From the NCBI GenBank assembly GCA_003116975.1, contig BGKB01000034.1:62001-126000 (forward strand): a stretch of 64,000 nt of DNA, read 5' to 3'. The translations under genes were made by a program, and so were the position numbers. This document shows, piece after piece, positions 51,190 to 60,511 of the stretch (position 1 is the stretch's first letter; each line of letters starts with the position of its first letter). The notes under the pieces were generated by a model. That model ran no database searches. It had not been told where the DNA came from and saw only the letters and a list, made by a program, of their open reading frames with translations. The stretch comes from Aurantiochytrium sp. KH105 (Eukaryota > Sar > Bigyra > Thraustochytrida > Thraustochytriidae).

Positions 51190-52779
51190 TCATGCCTTCA
51201 TTGCAGCCTTGGTGATGATGATTCGAATCCAGGTGGCTGACTCAAAACCGGCATCGGCAAGCTCTTGTAAAAGCTCGATCAGTCGCGACCGCCAATCTGG
51301 GTCCTCGTCGCCACGAGCACTGATGCTGGACGGTTTGACAAGTACCAGGGACGCACAAAATTCGAGCACTGGCGTGAGCATGGGGTGAAAGGAAGCTTGC
51401 TGCCGATGCAAGTCGAGCAGTCTGTACATGTCTGGAAGCGTGGCAGCCTCGAGCTGGGGCGCTTGCACAGCGGTGACAACAGAAAATAATTCGAGAACTT
51501 GAGCCCAACAGTTCCCGGGGGCCTCGAGCCATGCTTCGAGATGGCCTTGTTGCCCATTGACAAGGTTCGCAAAGCCTTGCGCCAAGGCCTTGCCTTCTGC
51601 ACAAGGTTTGCGCGTACGTCGGACGAGCGGAGTAAGAAAGCCGGCAATGGCCGCGCAAGTTTGCATCTCAAGATGGGTCGGAACCGCAGTTCTGGAGCGG
51701 TCAAAGTATTTCACAAATGCTGGGACGAGCAGCGCAGAGGCGATGCCGTCAGCTAACGAGGGGCGACGCTGACGAATACACTTGCTTAGAACGCGCAGGA
51801 CTGCCTCCAAGGCGTCCGTGCGGCCACTGTCCAAACGGAGTGCGACTTCGTCAATAAGAACGCGTTCGACTTGGCCTTCGCTTAGCGCCACGGCGTTCGA
51901 GTGCTCTAGATGCCTAAGGATAATCACGTGGTCCTCGGACGTAAAGTAGCTCGGCAACTTTACAGAAGCGGGCCCTGGGCGTTGTTGAGGAGGAAGGGGC
52001 GGGCTCGATGTAAGTGTGGACGATGCAGACGACGAGGCGACGGATGAAGTCGATGACAAGGTCGATGAAGAAGCTGTGAGGCTCGGAGGCGGCGACAAGG
52101 GCGACTTGGGTCCGCTCCTAGCTTGTCCTGGCGTTCGAATTGAGACTGGTGTCGCGTTCGCGTGCAGTGCTTGTCTGGGCTGCATTTGCAGCGGTCTCGC
52201 CTCGCCCGGACGCGAGCTTTTGCCTTCGCGCAGGTTTGCGCGACCTCTCGTCGGTCCTGCTTGCGCGTTGACCTGCGCACGCTTTAGCTTGTGAATTTGC
52301 TGCTGCAACGCCTCATGCTGTCCTTGCAACTTCTGACGCCATTCTCGCTCTTTACGCATCGCATTATCGCTCTCCCTGAGCTCGCGCTCCTTAAAGTTGA
52401 GCTCCTCCTGCAAAGACTTGACCATGGGCGCGTTGCTGTGTTTCTCCTCGGCGGACCTCACACACAGTTCGGTCTTGAGAACGAAGTTCTCGTTCGAGAG
52501 CGCCTTGTTCTCCTCGACGAGCGCTCGGACTTTCTCCTCGAGGGCCCGGATCTCCGCGGCTCTGTCTGCGTCCTGGACTTCTTCCTGCGCGCCGCCGCCG
52601 CCGCCGCCGCCGCCCTCGCCTGCCGCGTGCGCAGCGCCGGCGGCCGCGGGCCTCGAGAGGCCGCCGAGGCCTCCATGATTGCGCGCCTCGCCTTCTCTGC
52701 CCACCGCCGCCGCCGCCGCCGCGGGGCCTGCCCCGGGCGCGAGCGCGAGCGGCCTCGCCCCGGGCCTTCTGCGCTTCAT
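51190..52779 (-). CDS. Coiled-coil protein with C-terminal helical domain (possible ATRIP-type, uncertain)
   Basis: 529 residues from the ATG at 52779; upstream codons in the frame give a Val-rich sequence from a trinucleotide-rich leader and are probably not translated. MKRRRPGARP at the start could serve as a nuclear signal. A Gly/Ala-rich stretch is followed by a coiled coil at about 75-180 (EIRALEEKVRALVEENKALS; KSLQEELNFKERELRESDNA), a basic Ser/Pro-rich linker with several SxP sites, and a C-terminal helical domain at about 285-529 (SYFTSEDHVIILRHLEHSNA; DWRSRLIELLQELADAGFES). This layout of coiled coil, disordered linker and helical-repeat domain recalls ATR-interacting protein (ATRIP), but I see no decisive motif. 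The protein is real; the function is open. Confidence 0.6.
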   Translation of the reverse strand: MKRRRPGARPLALAPGAGPAAAAAAVGREGEARNHGGLGGLSRPAAAGAAHAAGEGGGGGGGGAQEEVQDADRAAEIRALEEKVRALVEENKALSNENFVLKTELCVRSAEEKHSNAPMVKSLQEELNFKERELRESDNAMRKEREWRQKLQGQHEALQQQIHKLKRAQVNAQAGPTRGRANLREGKSSRPGEARPLQMQPRQALHANATPVSIRTPGQARSGPKSPLSPPPSLTASSSTLSSTSSVASSSASSTLTSSPPLPPQQRPGPASVKLPSYFTSEDHVIILRHLEHSNAVALSEGQVERVLIDEVALRLDSGRTDALEAVLRVLSKCIRQRRPSLADGIASALLVPAFVKYFDRSRTAVPTHLEMQTCAAIAGFLTPLVRRTRKPCAEGKALAQGFANLVNGQQGHLEAWLEAPGNCWAQVLELFSVVTAVQAPQLEAATLPDMYRLLDLHRQQASFHPMLTPVLEFCASLVLVKPSSISARGDEDPDWRSRLIELLQELADAGFESATWIRIIITKAAMKA

Positions 52780-54353
52780 GCTGCCCCCGCGCGCGCGGGC
52801 CGGCGTCGGCTCGGCTCGGCTCGGGCTCGGGCTTGGGGTTTTGCTGCTCGCTCTCGTCGGGCGCCACAAGACCTTCACAACAGCAACAGCAGCAGCAACA
52901 ACGACGACAACGACAGCGACGACGACGACGGCAGAGACGGAGATGGAGCTGCTGAAGCAGAAGCAGATGGCAAAGAAGAGGAGCAAAGCGATGCGCTGAA
53001 GAGCTAATTGGGGAATAACGCAAGCCTGCAGGCGCTCGAGCTAGAACTCGCAACGCGAACTCGCTCTGGAAAGCACAGCTCGAGGGCCAGACTCTCAAGC
53101 GGGCCGGTCTTGCGTGCCGCAGCAGAGGATTCCAGCGCTTTGACGGAAGACCTGCGGATGGATGATGTTGCATTTCCACGACAAAGTCTGCCAGCGGCGG
53201 CCGGCGGATGGGAACCGTGAATCCAGCGCACTCGTTTCGCGAAGACCTTTCCGAAGCCCGAACATCACTTTCCGAAGCCAAAGAATCACTTTCCGAGAAC
53301 CGTGGCATGTCCAGGCTACCGCGATCGATGCGGACGGGCGAGACACGCGGAGAGAGAGAAGCTCTTTTCCTTCCTCCGACAACGTTTGTGTTTCTAGGAC
53401 CGAGTCAACGAGTTGGGATGGTAATAGGTCGCGAAGCGAACCGAGTGAGGTCATCACTTGCTGAAAAGCACGCAAAACGCTAGCGGATCTCACGCGCTTG
53501 TTGATTGATGATGGGAAAGGTCGATCAAGGACATTTCGGATGGCGTCGAGAGGACTTTTTCAGGATGTGTCATGCGAAGTAGGCCTACGTGCGAAACTGG
53601 CAGTTCAATCAATCAGCCCACGAGAAGATAAAGCGCGAGAGTGATTTGGCAGCTGCTCTGCCTCAACTGATCGAATAAAAATCGATCACTCCGTGAAAGC
53701 TTCACTGCCAACATCATCAAAGCAATCACGGCCTGATCGCCCGACTTCGATACTCTTGCCAGGAGCCTACTTTGCGGCGACGTGCGAGCCCCCCCCCGAG
53801 CCCCCCCCCCTTGTCCTCACTCTTTACGTCATTGAATACAATTTCCAGAGAATGCTGTCCACGAAGACTTTAAGCTTTTACCAATGGCTCTTGCAAACAG
53901 ATTGTGCTATGCTGGAATGTCATCTGCATTGCCCAAGTTTGCCGTCCGAACTTTTCTTGCCGACCTCTCAATGTTTTTCCTGAACCTTAGGGCCTTGGGT
54001 CTAGGCTCGAGTCTATCCGAAGGATAGGCCGCAGATTCAATCCCAGACCTTCTTCCCGTTCCGAGTCGACCAGACGTCTCGTTGCATTCCATCGTGGACT
54101 TTGTTCCTCCGCCCATCTTCTTGTCACCGGCCTCCTACTTGTAGTAGCCTCGAACTAGTAAAGGAGCATCCGACGACAACCCATTTCAGAAGTTCAATCT
54201 TTCTCGCGGCGCGCGGACCTTTTCGCGCGCATCTGGCACGTCGAAGGGCGAAAGTAGAAGCGCGGACTCCGTGCCCTTTCTCCCCTCCCCCAAGCTCGGC
54301 GTGCGCGAGCTCCGTTCCCTTTGCCAGCGACGCGAGCGACCTCGGCGGCCACG
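52780..54353. other. Divergent intergenic region between coiled-coil and PPOX genes
   Basis: About 1.57 kb. ACAACG/ACGACG trinucleotide runs at about 52878-52935 lie just upstream of the coiled-coil start. Short direct repeats of ATCACTTTCCGA occur at about 53263-53302, and two C-runs at about 53789-53812. No supported ORF, tRNA or transposon. Confidence 0.55.
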
Positions 54354-55817
54354 ATGAGCACCATGAAGATGAGGGGCGGCCTCGTCGTGCTGGGCGGCGG
54401 CGTGAGCGGGCTCACGGCGGCCTTTGCGGGCGCGGCGGCGGCGCCGTCGGTACGTCTAGTCGAAGCGAGAGCGAAGACGGGCGGCTGGTTTTGCTCCGAG
54501 AAGCGGGATAGCGACACAATTCTGGAGCGAGGCCCTCACAGCTTTCGTCCCGTGGGGCCGAGCGGCGCGGCCGTCGTTCGCCTTCTCGAGGAGCTTGGGC
54601 TGGAGAAGGAGGCTGTGCCGACGAGCGCGTCGGCCAAAGCACGATACATTTGGCACAACGGCAAGCTACGCTGCATGCCTACGAGCGTGGCGGGATTGCT
54701 TCGCGAGCCCTTGACGCGACCGCTGCCCTTTTTGGGCTTGCGTGAAGCGCTTCTGGTGCCCAAGGGAAGCGGCGAGGACGAGAGCGTGTACGACTTTTTC
54801 GCTCGTCGATTTAGCCCGTACGTGGCAGAGACGTTTGCCGATGCTCTCTTGCAGGGTATTTTTGCAGGTGATATCCGAAGACTCTCTGTGCAGGCTTGCT
54901 TGCCGCTGCTTCCCGGACTTGAGTCGCAATATGGCTCGATTGTGCGTGGCATGCTGCGACGTGCCTTTGGAAGCGGCTCGCTGCCGGATCCTCTCGGGGA
55001 GATTGCGCTTGAAGACGCCGTGAAAACGGCCGAGGGTCAAGCGCTCGTCAAAGCCACGGGCGTGTCGTTTCCTGGGGGCCTGAGTCGGCTGACGCGCGAG
55101 CTCGAGTCGCAAGTATTCGGCGCCAGCAACCCTCATTGCGAGCTCAAGTCCGGTGCAGAGATTGTCAAGATATCTCCAAATGGCGATGTAGAGCTCTCTT
55201 CGGGAGAGGTTCTGGAGCGAGGCGCAGATGGGCACGTGATCTCATCGCTCCCGTTTCGGGCTTTGGTAAAGGTCCTCCCCGAGGGCACGGGTGGGGAGTT
55301 GCGCAAGCTTGCGCAAGAGACACCGTTTTCTTCCGTGGGTGTCGTGAACTTTGTTTGGGACGACATGCCGCAGCTGCCCGTGCCTGGCTTTGGCCATCTC
55401 GTGCCGACGTCGCAAATGGAGCGTGTGATTGGAATGATTTATGACTCGGAGGTGTTTCCTTCTCAGTTTGCCAAGGGAACGAGTGGACTTACGGTGATGA
55501 TGGGCGGCATGCAATTTCCCGAAGTTGCTCGCTTCTCCGAGCAAGAGCTCGTGGACTTGGCGCAGGAAAAGGTCCGCGAGCACCTTGGAATCGAGCGTGC
55601 TCCGGACGCAACTCGGGCCTGGGTGTTGTCGGATTGTATCCCTCAATACACGTTGGGCCATAAAGATAAGGTTGCGCGTGCACGGGCGCAGCTGGCGACG
55701 GAGCTGCCGTTCCTGCGCGTCACGGGAAACAACTACGATGGCGTGGGCATTGCGGACACTGTGAGGAGTGCGCGTCGCATGGTTCGGGAGATTTGCGAAA
55801 GTGACTCGTCTGTGTAG
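54354..55817 (+). CDS. PPOX: Protoporphyrinogen oxidase (HemY/PPOX type)
   Basis: 487 residues from the ATG at 54354; Met codons at 54363 and 54369 are equally possible starts. The FAD dinucleotide motif GGGVSGLTAAFAG is close to the N-terminus, followed by LVEARAKTGGWFCSEKRD and the family signature LERGPHSFRPVGPSGAAVV. Further blocks include SYPGGLSRL-like VSFPGGLSRLTREL and the C-terminal FAD motif NNYDGVGIADTVRSARRMV. The enzyme oxidises protoporphyrinogen IX to protoporphyrin IX with oxygen, the last step before iron insertion in heme synthesis. No clear mitochondrial presequence precedes the FAD motif; internal targeting signals are known for some eukaryotic PPOX proteins. The 3' end runs into a 40-bp minisatellite about 80 bp after the stop. 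Confidence 0.92.
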   Translation: MSTMKMRGGLVVLGGGVSGLTAAFAGAAAAPSVRLVEARAKTGGWFCSEKRDSDTILERGPHSFRPVGPSGAAVVRLLEELGLEKEAVPTSASAKARYIWHNGKLRCMPTSVAGLLREPLTRPLPFLGLREALLVPKGSGEDESVYDFFARRFSPYVAETFADALLQGIFAGDIRRLSVQACLPLLPGLESQYGSIVRGMLRRAFGSGSLPDPLGEIALEDAVKTAEGQALVKATGVSFPGGLSRLTRELESQVFGASNPHCELKSGAEIVKISPNGDVELSSGEVLERGADGHVISSLPFRALVKVLPEGTGGELRKLAQETPFSSVGVVNFVWDDMPQLPVPGFGHLVPTSQMERVIGMIYDSEVFPSQFAKGTSGLTVMMGGMQFPEVARFSEQELVDLAQEKVREHLGIERAPDATRAWVLSDCIPQYTLGHKDKVARARAQLATELPFLRVTGNNYDGVGIADTVRSARRMVREICESDSSV

Positions 55818-56591
55818 TCGAAAGAGGACTCTGACTCTGACAGTTTCACCGATCGATACTTTTTATTCTCCTCGAAAGAGATCGATATGTATCTTATGTC
55901 TGGCGCAGCTCGAGATATTTCTGCTGATACTGATGATTTCTGGCGCAGCTCGAGACAGTTCTGTTGATACTGATGATGTCTGGCGCAGCTCGAGACAGTT
56001 CTGCTGATACTGATAATGTCTGGCGTGGCTCGAGACAGTTCTGCTGATACTTCATCTCTCCTTGAAAGAGATCGATATGTATCTTATGTCTGGCGCAGCT
56101 CGAGATAGTTCTGCTGATACTGATAATGTCTGGCGTGGCTCGAGATATTTCTGCTGATACTGATGATGTCTGGCGCAGCTCGAGACAGTTCTGCTGATAC
56201 TGATAATGTCTGGCGTGGCTCGAGATATTTCTGCTGATACTGATGATGTCTGGCGCAGCTCGAGACAGTTCTGCTGATACTGATAATGTCTGGCGTGGCT
56301 CGAGACAGGTTTGCCGATCCTTCTGTCTTTTCTTTCCAACGAGTTGCGGACGCCACAATCAAGTTGCAAGCAAATCGCGGTAGTTGTGCGAGTCATTCGT
56401 TCGGCAAGAGTCTGTGCGATTTCACGTGACTGCTGCACAGGGAAGGGGGGGGGGGGGGAGAAAGGAAAAGAAAGGAACTTTAATTGTTCTACTTGGCTGG
56501 TGCTAACGCTTTTGCGTACGCTTCTGCTATTGATTCTGCTATTGCCGCCACGACTCCTATTGCTCCTGCAGCAGTTGCCGGTTGCAATCTC
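55818..56591. other. Convergent 3' region holding a minisatellite
   Basis: About 770 bp between the PPOX and ankyrin-gene stops. Most of it is the 40-bp repeat array (55899-56310). A G-run of about 16 bases lies at about 56444-56459. The array leaves frames open on the minus strand (up to 154 codons), but these are repeat artefacts. Confidence 0.7.
55899..56310. repeat. 40-bp minisatellite, about ten units
   Basis: Units begin TCTGGCG(CA/TG)GCTCGAGA at 55899, 55939, 55979, 56019, 56089, 56129, 56169, 56209, 56249 and 56289, i.e. a strict 40-bp period with one break at about 56051-56088. The break contains a copy of the sequence that precedes the array (GAAAGAGATCGATATGTATC, at about 55875 and 56065). 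From 56089 two unit variants alternate (CAGCTCGAGAcag and TGGCTCGAGAtat types), giving an 80-bp higher-order period. Confidence 0.95.
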
Positions 56592-57794
56592 TCAAGTTTC
56601 TGAGATCTCATTCTCGGAAGAGACGGTTCCTGCATTGGGGTTGCGCAAGAAGTCGGCGACTGGGCGGTGGGCGTTGAGGCCGGCAAGATCTGCAGCCGTG
56701 GACCCTTCCTTGTCACGAGCGGCCACTAGATGAGGGAGCTGATGGACCAGCCAGCGACAAGCGTCAAGATGGCCGCGCTGTGCCGTTTTGTGCAAAACGG
56801 TGTGCCCATTTTTGCTGCGCACATTGAGATCGAGGCCGCAGGAGGAGGCGAGGTAGCGGAACATTGCACAGGATCCCGTGAGCGCGGCCCACTGCGCGGC
56901 ATTGCAGCCATGCTGATTGATGTGATGCACGTCGGCGCCCCGCGCGCGAAGATACTCGCAGACATTTTGAGCACCGCCGTAGACCGCGTAGTGAAAGACG
57001 CTGGTGCCCTCCTTCATGCAGGCGTTCATGTCGACGCGGAATTCCTCGACGAGGACCTGAACGGACTCGAGCTGGCCCTTGCGTGCTGCCCAGTGCAGCG
57101 CGGTGCGGCCGAGCTTATCCGCCGGGTCTGGCATGCCCGGGTTCGCGCTCACGAATTGGCCCCTCGCGACCAGGAGCCGCAGGATTTCGACGTAGCCGCT
57201 GCCCGCGGCCCATCCGAGCGCGGCCGCCTCCGCCTTGACGCGATCTCGCGACTCTGCATCCCAGGCCTTGAGGTCCTCGAGCGCCTCCTCGACGGCGGCC
57301 ACGTCGCCGTTCTTGGCGGCCTCGCAGAGCACCTCGGCAGGCGTGGCCTCGCGCGGCTGCTGCGGCTTGCGAGCCCGGTCTAGTTCCTGTTCTTGGTCAC
57401 GGCCTTGGCCTCGGTCTCGGTCTCGGTCTCGGTCTTGGCCTCGGCCCCAGACGGGGCCCGGCTCGTACACGGTGAGCGCCGTGGCGGCGGCGGCGGCGGC
57501 CTGCACGGAGTCGCCGTAGCTCGCGCCGTGCGCCACGAGCTGGTGGTCCCGGAGCCCGCGCTCGCCCCTGGCGAACCTGGCGCAGACCCTGCACTGCAGC
57601 AGGCCCCTGCGCCGCTGCCTCTCCGCGTGCTCGCGCGAGGTGAAGAGCAGCACGCCCGCCTCGTCGCTGCGCGCGTCCACGCACAGAGCCGCAAGCCCCG
57701 CGCCGTCCACGCCATCCAGCACATCCTCCGCCAGCGCCCGCGCGCTCGCGAACTCGCGCGCGCGCGCCGCGCCCAGCGCCGACCGCGTCTCCAC
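56592..57794 (-). CDS. C2H2 zinc finger and ankyrin-repeat protein, 5' end unresolved
   Basis: At least 400 residues. One C2H2 finger is clear: LQCRVCARFARGERGLRDHQ followed by LVAH, i.e. C-x2-C-x12-H-x4-H. After an Ala/Asp/Arg-rich linker come about five to six ankyrin repeats (GRTALHWAARKGQLESVQVL, EGTSVFHYAVYGGAQNVCEY, NGHTVLHKTAQRGHLDACRW, EGSTAADLAGLNAHRPVADF). The boundary at 57794 is a GTG, not an ATG; the frame stays open upstream through the single N at 57862 and no nearby in-frame ATG is visible, so the true start is unknown. The arrangement of finger plus ankyrins recalls ANKZF1/Vms1, but the VLRF1 domain between them is absent. Function is unknown. Confidence 0.72.
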   Translation of the reverse strand: METRSALGAARAREFASARALAEDVLDGVDGAGLAALCVDARSDEAGVLLFTSREHAERQRRRGLLQCRVCARFARGERGLRDHQLVAHGASYGDSVQAAAAAATALTVYEPGPVWGRGQDRDRDRDRGQGRDQEQELDRARKPQQPREATPAEVLCEAAKNGDVAAVEEALEDLKAWDAESRDRVKAEAAALGWAAGSGYVEILRLLVARGQFVSANPGMPDPADKLGRTALHWAARKGQLESVQVLVEEFRVDMNACMKEGTSVFHYAVYGGAQNVCEYLRARGADVHHINQHGCNAAQWAALTGSCAMFRYLASSCGLDLNVRSKNGHTVLHKTAQRGHLDACRWLVHQLPHLVAARDKEGSTAADLAGLNAHRPVADFLRNPNAGTVSSENEISET

Positions 57795-57861
57795 GCGCGC
57801 GCGCCCCTCCGCGCCGCGCAGCCGCGCCCACGCGCACGCCGCGCCGCGCGCCTCCAGGTCG

Positions 57862-57862
57862 N
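57862..57862. other. Undetermined base in a gene-start region
   Basis: A single N lies between the ankyrin gene and the degenerate MBL gene, in a GCGC-rich run. A missing base here would change the upstream frame of either gene, so both 5' ends should be regarded as provisional. Confidence 0.98.
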
Positions 57863-57931
57863 GCGCCCTCGCCGCGCGCGCTGCGCGCGCTGCGCGCGGA
57901 CGCCGCGCTGGCCGCGGCCTGGCGCCGCTCC

Positions 57932-59059
57932 ATGCGCCGCGGGCCCGATCTGCGCCGCGCCGCGCGCATGGCGGCGGCGGCCTCGCGCGGGCGGATGCCG
58001 CTGCGCCTGCCGCCGCCCGCGCGCGTCGACGCCGCCGGCGCGCTCGGGCTCGCGGCCGTGCGCGTGGGCGCCTGGCGCCTGGCCTCCGCGCCCGAGCTCG
58101 GCGCCGCGGCGCGCGCGGAGGCCGGCGCGGAGGGGGAGGAGGATGGGGATGGCGGCGAGGCCGGCGCCGTGGCGGCCGCGCTGGCGCCGCGCGCCTTCTC
58201 GCTGCGCAGGGGCGACAGCGGCGCGCTCGTGGCCGTCGACGCGCCGGGCGTCTTCGCCAGGGACGCGCTGCTGGGCAGCCAGCGCCGCAGGCAGCTCGCC
58301 GCCGTGCTGATCACGCACCCGGAGACCATGGCGGCCGGCCTCGGGGCCGTCGTCGACGTCCACCGCCCCGAGCGCCTGTACTGGCCCGCGGACTCGCCCG
58401 TGGCGCCGCCCGTGGCGACGCCCGCGGCCGGCGGGGACGGGCCCGAGGTCCGGCTCGTGCGCCCCGGGAGCGTCTTCAAGCTGCTCGACGAGACCGTCGA
58501 GGTCGTGCGCATCCACACCAGTCCCACGCTGCACGACCGCCCCGGCGACGTGCACGTGGGCTACCGCTTCAGGGAGACGGGCCTGCTCTTCACGGGCGAC
58601 TCCATGTACCCCATCGACCTCGACGCGGACACCAATCCGCAGTACGTGGACAAGGCCGTGCAGGACGAAATGAACCTCCTGCGCAGCACCTTGCCCACGA
58701 ACACCTTCATCGCCTCCGGACACCCGCTCGCCCCCTACGAGCTGCTCTTCCCGCTCATCCTCGATCCGCAGCAGGGCAAGTGGCCCTTCCACTACAACGC
58801 GCTGCGACTCTTCAACATCTACCCCAAGTTGCCCAAGCCGCCGCAATTTGTTGCCGCAAAGGACCGAAAGGCCAAGAGCTCTTCTGCTGCTCTGCCCGCC
58901 ATGGGTGCCGAGAGGGGGCACGTGCCGCTTTTGCAGGACGTCCGAAGCGACGAGGAGTCCTTTGACGACCTCGACATTGTGCACTGCCGGCGCCGTCTCT
59001 TGCATGCGCTCATCAAGGATACCGTCATTGAGGAGAAGCGCGCAAGAGTCAAGCTTTAG
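57932..59059 (+). CDS. Metallo-beta-lactamase-fold protein with degenerate metal site
   Basis: 375 residues from the ATG at 57932. Residues 1-90 are Ala/Arg-rich. The fold is suggested by a beta-strand/Asp block (SGALVAVDAPG), LAAVLITHPETMAAGLGAVV where HxHxDH would be expected, a later HDRPGDVHVGYRF, LLFTGDSMYP (residues 219-226, the FTGD block typical of MBL hydrolases), and a further ASGHP. The first metal motif is reduced to H129 with no second His or DH, so a standard dinuclear zinc hydrolase is unlikely; the other blocks are kept. It ends EEKRARVKL and its last 30 nt are the first unit of a downstream tandem array. The head-to-head neighbour is the ankyrin gene; the 5' end may extend upstream. 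Confidence 0.7.
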   Translation: MRRGPDLRRAARMAAAASRGRMPLRLPPPARVDAAGALGLAAVRVGAWRLASAPELGAAARAEAGAEGEEDGDGGEAGAVAAALAPRAFSLRRGDSGALVAVDAPGVFARDALLGSQRRRQLAAVLITHPETMAAGLGAVVDVHRPERLYWPADSPVAPPVATPAAGGDGPEVRLVRPGSVFKLLDETVEVVRIHTSPTLHDRPGDVHVGYRFRETGLLFTGDSMYPIDLDADTNPQYVDKAVQDEMNLLRSTLPTNTFIASGHPLAPYELLFPLILDPQQGKWPFHYNALRLFNIYPKLPKPPQFVAAKDRKAKSSSAALPAMGAERGHVPLLQDVRSDEESFDDLDIVHCRRRLLHALIKDTVIEEKRARVKL

Positions 59060-59203
59060 AAGTGAGGAGAAGCGCGCAAGAGTCAAGCTTTAGAAGTGAG
59101 GAGAAGCGCGCAAGATTCAAGCTTTAGAAGCGAGGAGAAGCGCGCAAGAGTCAAGCTTTAGAAGTGAGGAGAAGCGCGCAAGAGTCAAGCTTTAGAAGTG
59201 AGG
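59030..59203. repeat. 34-bp tandem array built from the MBL gene's last codons
   Basis: Five units of 34 bp (starts at 59030, 59064, 59098, 59132, 59166). The first unit contains the final ten codons and the TAG stop of the MBL-fold gene; the others are copies in its 3' UTR, with few substitutions. As 34 is not a multiple of three, copies do not extend the protein. Confidence 0.95.
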
Positions 59204-59397
59204 ATCGCGATGCACTGCTATCCTGTCCATCCACCACCACTCTGTCGTCAGCGTTTCGTATAGCTAGTGTGCTGTGGATCCTTCCTCTGGCTGCTGGCTG
59301 CAGCCAGCTGAGCGAGCGCTCTTTGTCATTGAGGAAAAGCAACAGCCAGACGAGTTTGTCCCCAAGTCCCAAGTGGCGAGACAGCAAGAGCTAGCTA

Positions 59398-59556
59398 GGG
59401 AAATCTTTGACTCGGGGGGAGGGAGGGGTTCAGATCCAAGAGCCAGGGAAGTAGAATCTTTGACTCGGGGAGAGGGAGGGCTTTAGGACCGAGAGCCAGC
59501 CAGGGAAGGAAACCTTTGACTCGGGAAGGGACGGGTTCAGGACCGAGCCTTGGCTA
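59398..59556. repeat. About 55-bp imperfect tandem repeat, three units
   Basis: Three units share CTTTGACTCGGG, a G/A-rich tract, then TTCAG-ATCC/ACCGAG-AGCC. Unit lengths vary between about 50 and 57 bp. Confidence 0.8.
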
Positions 59557-59582
59557 GTAGAGCCATGCCGCCTGCCCTTCGA

Positions 59583-60012
59583 AGATTAGTCTATTTTCTC
59601 CTTTTCCTGCCTACCGCCGTCTTGTCTGCTGCTGCCGTTGCTGCTGCTGGTCGAAATGGTTTGACTTCCTGACAAAATGACTGACTGACCTTAGCTTATT
59701 TTAGAGTCACCCTCGATGTAGAAGTTAGTCTCTTTCCCCTTTTCCCGCCTAAGCGTCTTGCCTGCTGCTGCCGTTCCTGCTGCTGGTCGAAATGGTCTGA
59801 CTTCCTGGCTGACTGACAAACTGAGTGACTGACCCTGTTAGCTTATTTTAGAATCACCCGCAATGTAGAAGTTAGTCTCTTCCCCCTTTTCCCGCCTAAG
59901 CGTCTTGCCTGCTGCTGCTGGTCGAGATGGTCTGACTTCCTGGCTGACTGACAAACTGACTGACTGACCCTGTTAGCTAATTAGAGAATCACCCGCGATG
60001 TAGAAGTTAGTT
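59583..60012. repeat. About 140-bp tandem repeat, three units plus part of a fourth
   Basis: Units begin with AGTCT-pyrimidine (CCCCTTTTCCCGCC), continue with CTGCTGCTG, GGTCGAAATGGT, a CTGACTGAC-rich part, TTAGCTTATTTTAGAATCAC and end GATGTAGAAGTTAGT. Starts are near 59587, 59727, 59873 and 60008; the CTGCTG and CTGACTGA parts vary in length. Confidence 0.85.
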
Positions 60013-60477
60013 TCTTTCCCCTTTCCCCCTTGCCCTCGCCTACCGCCCATTCGTCTTGCCGCTCGCTCACCTCCATCCTGCCGCGCCTTCATCATCAACC
60101 ATGCCACCACCGGTCCCTTGTCCACCCCTCTCGCCTCTTTCGGTGAATTTCCAGGCCTCAGCTCCCTATCATGCGGTCCACTTTTCCCAATCGCTCTCTT
60201 TATTACAGCAGGCAGCTCCATCGAGCTCCGCCTCCGATCCGATCCGCTCCGCCGTTTTCGACCCGGCCGCAACCGCAAGTCGACCGCCGGCCAGCCGACA
60301 GACATTGCGAGGGAGGGCGTCGTCTCTGCTCTCGCAGCCTGCCTCGCCAGCTGTGCAGCGGCAGATCGTTTCGCGGTCGCTGCCAAGTGGCTGTGGCGTG
60401 CGCAACTTGCTCATGATCGTTTGTCGCAACTGCTACATGCACCCAGCCCTCGCGTCGACTTTCACTCACAAATTCAC

Positions 60478-60511
60478 CTCGCCTTGCCTTGCCTTGCCTT
60501 GCCTTGCCTTG
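60478..60511. repeat. CTTGC pentanucleotide microsatellite
   Basis: Six to seven CTTGC units; GTAGATCTT/GCAGCTCTT duplications follow directly at about 60511-60548. Confidence 0.9.

Noticed and set aside
51216..51236. GATTCGAATCC, resembling a tRNA T-arm
   Set aside because: It lies within the C-terminal codons of the coiled-coil gene and no acceptor stem or anticodon arm can be folded around it.
55899..56310. CRISPR-like regular repeat spacing
   Set aside because: Units are contiguous 40-bp tandem copies without unique spacers; it is a minisatellite in a eukaryotic 3' region.
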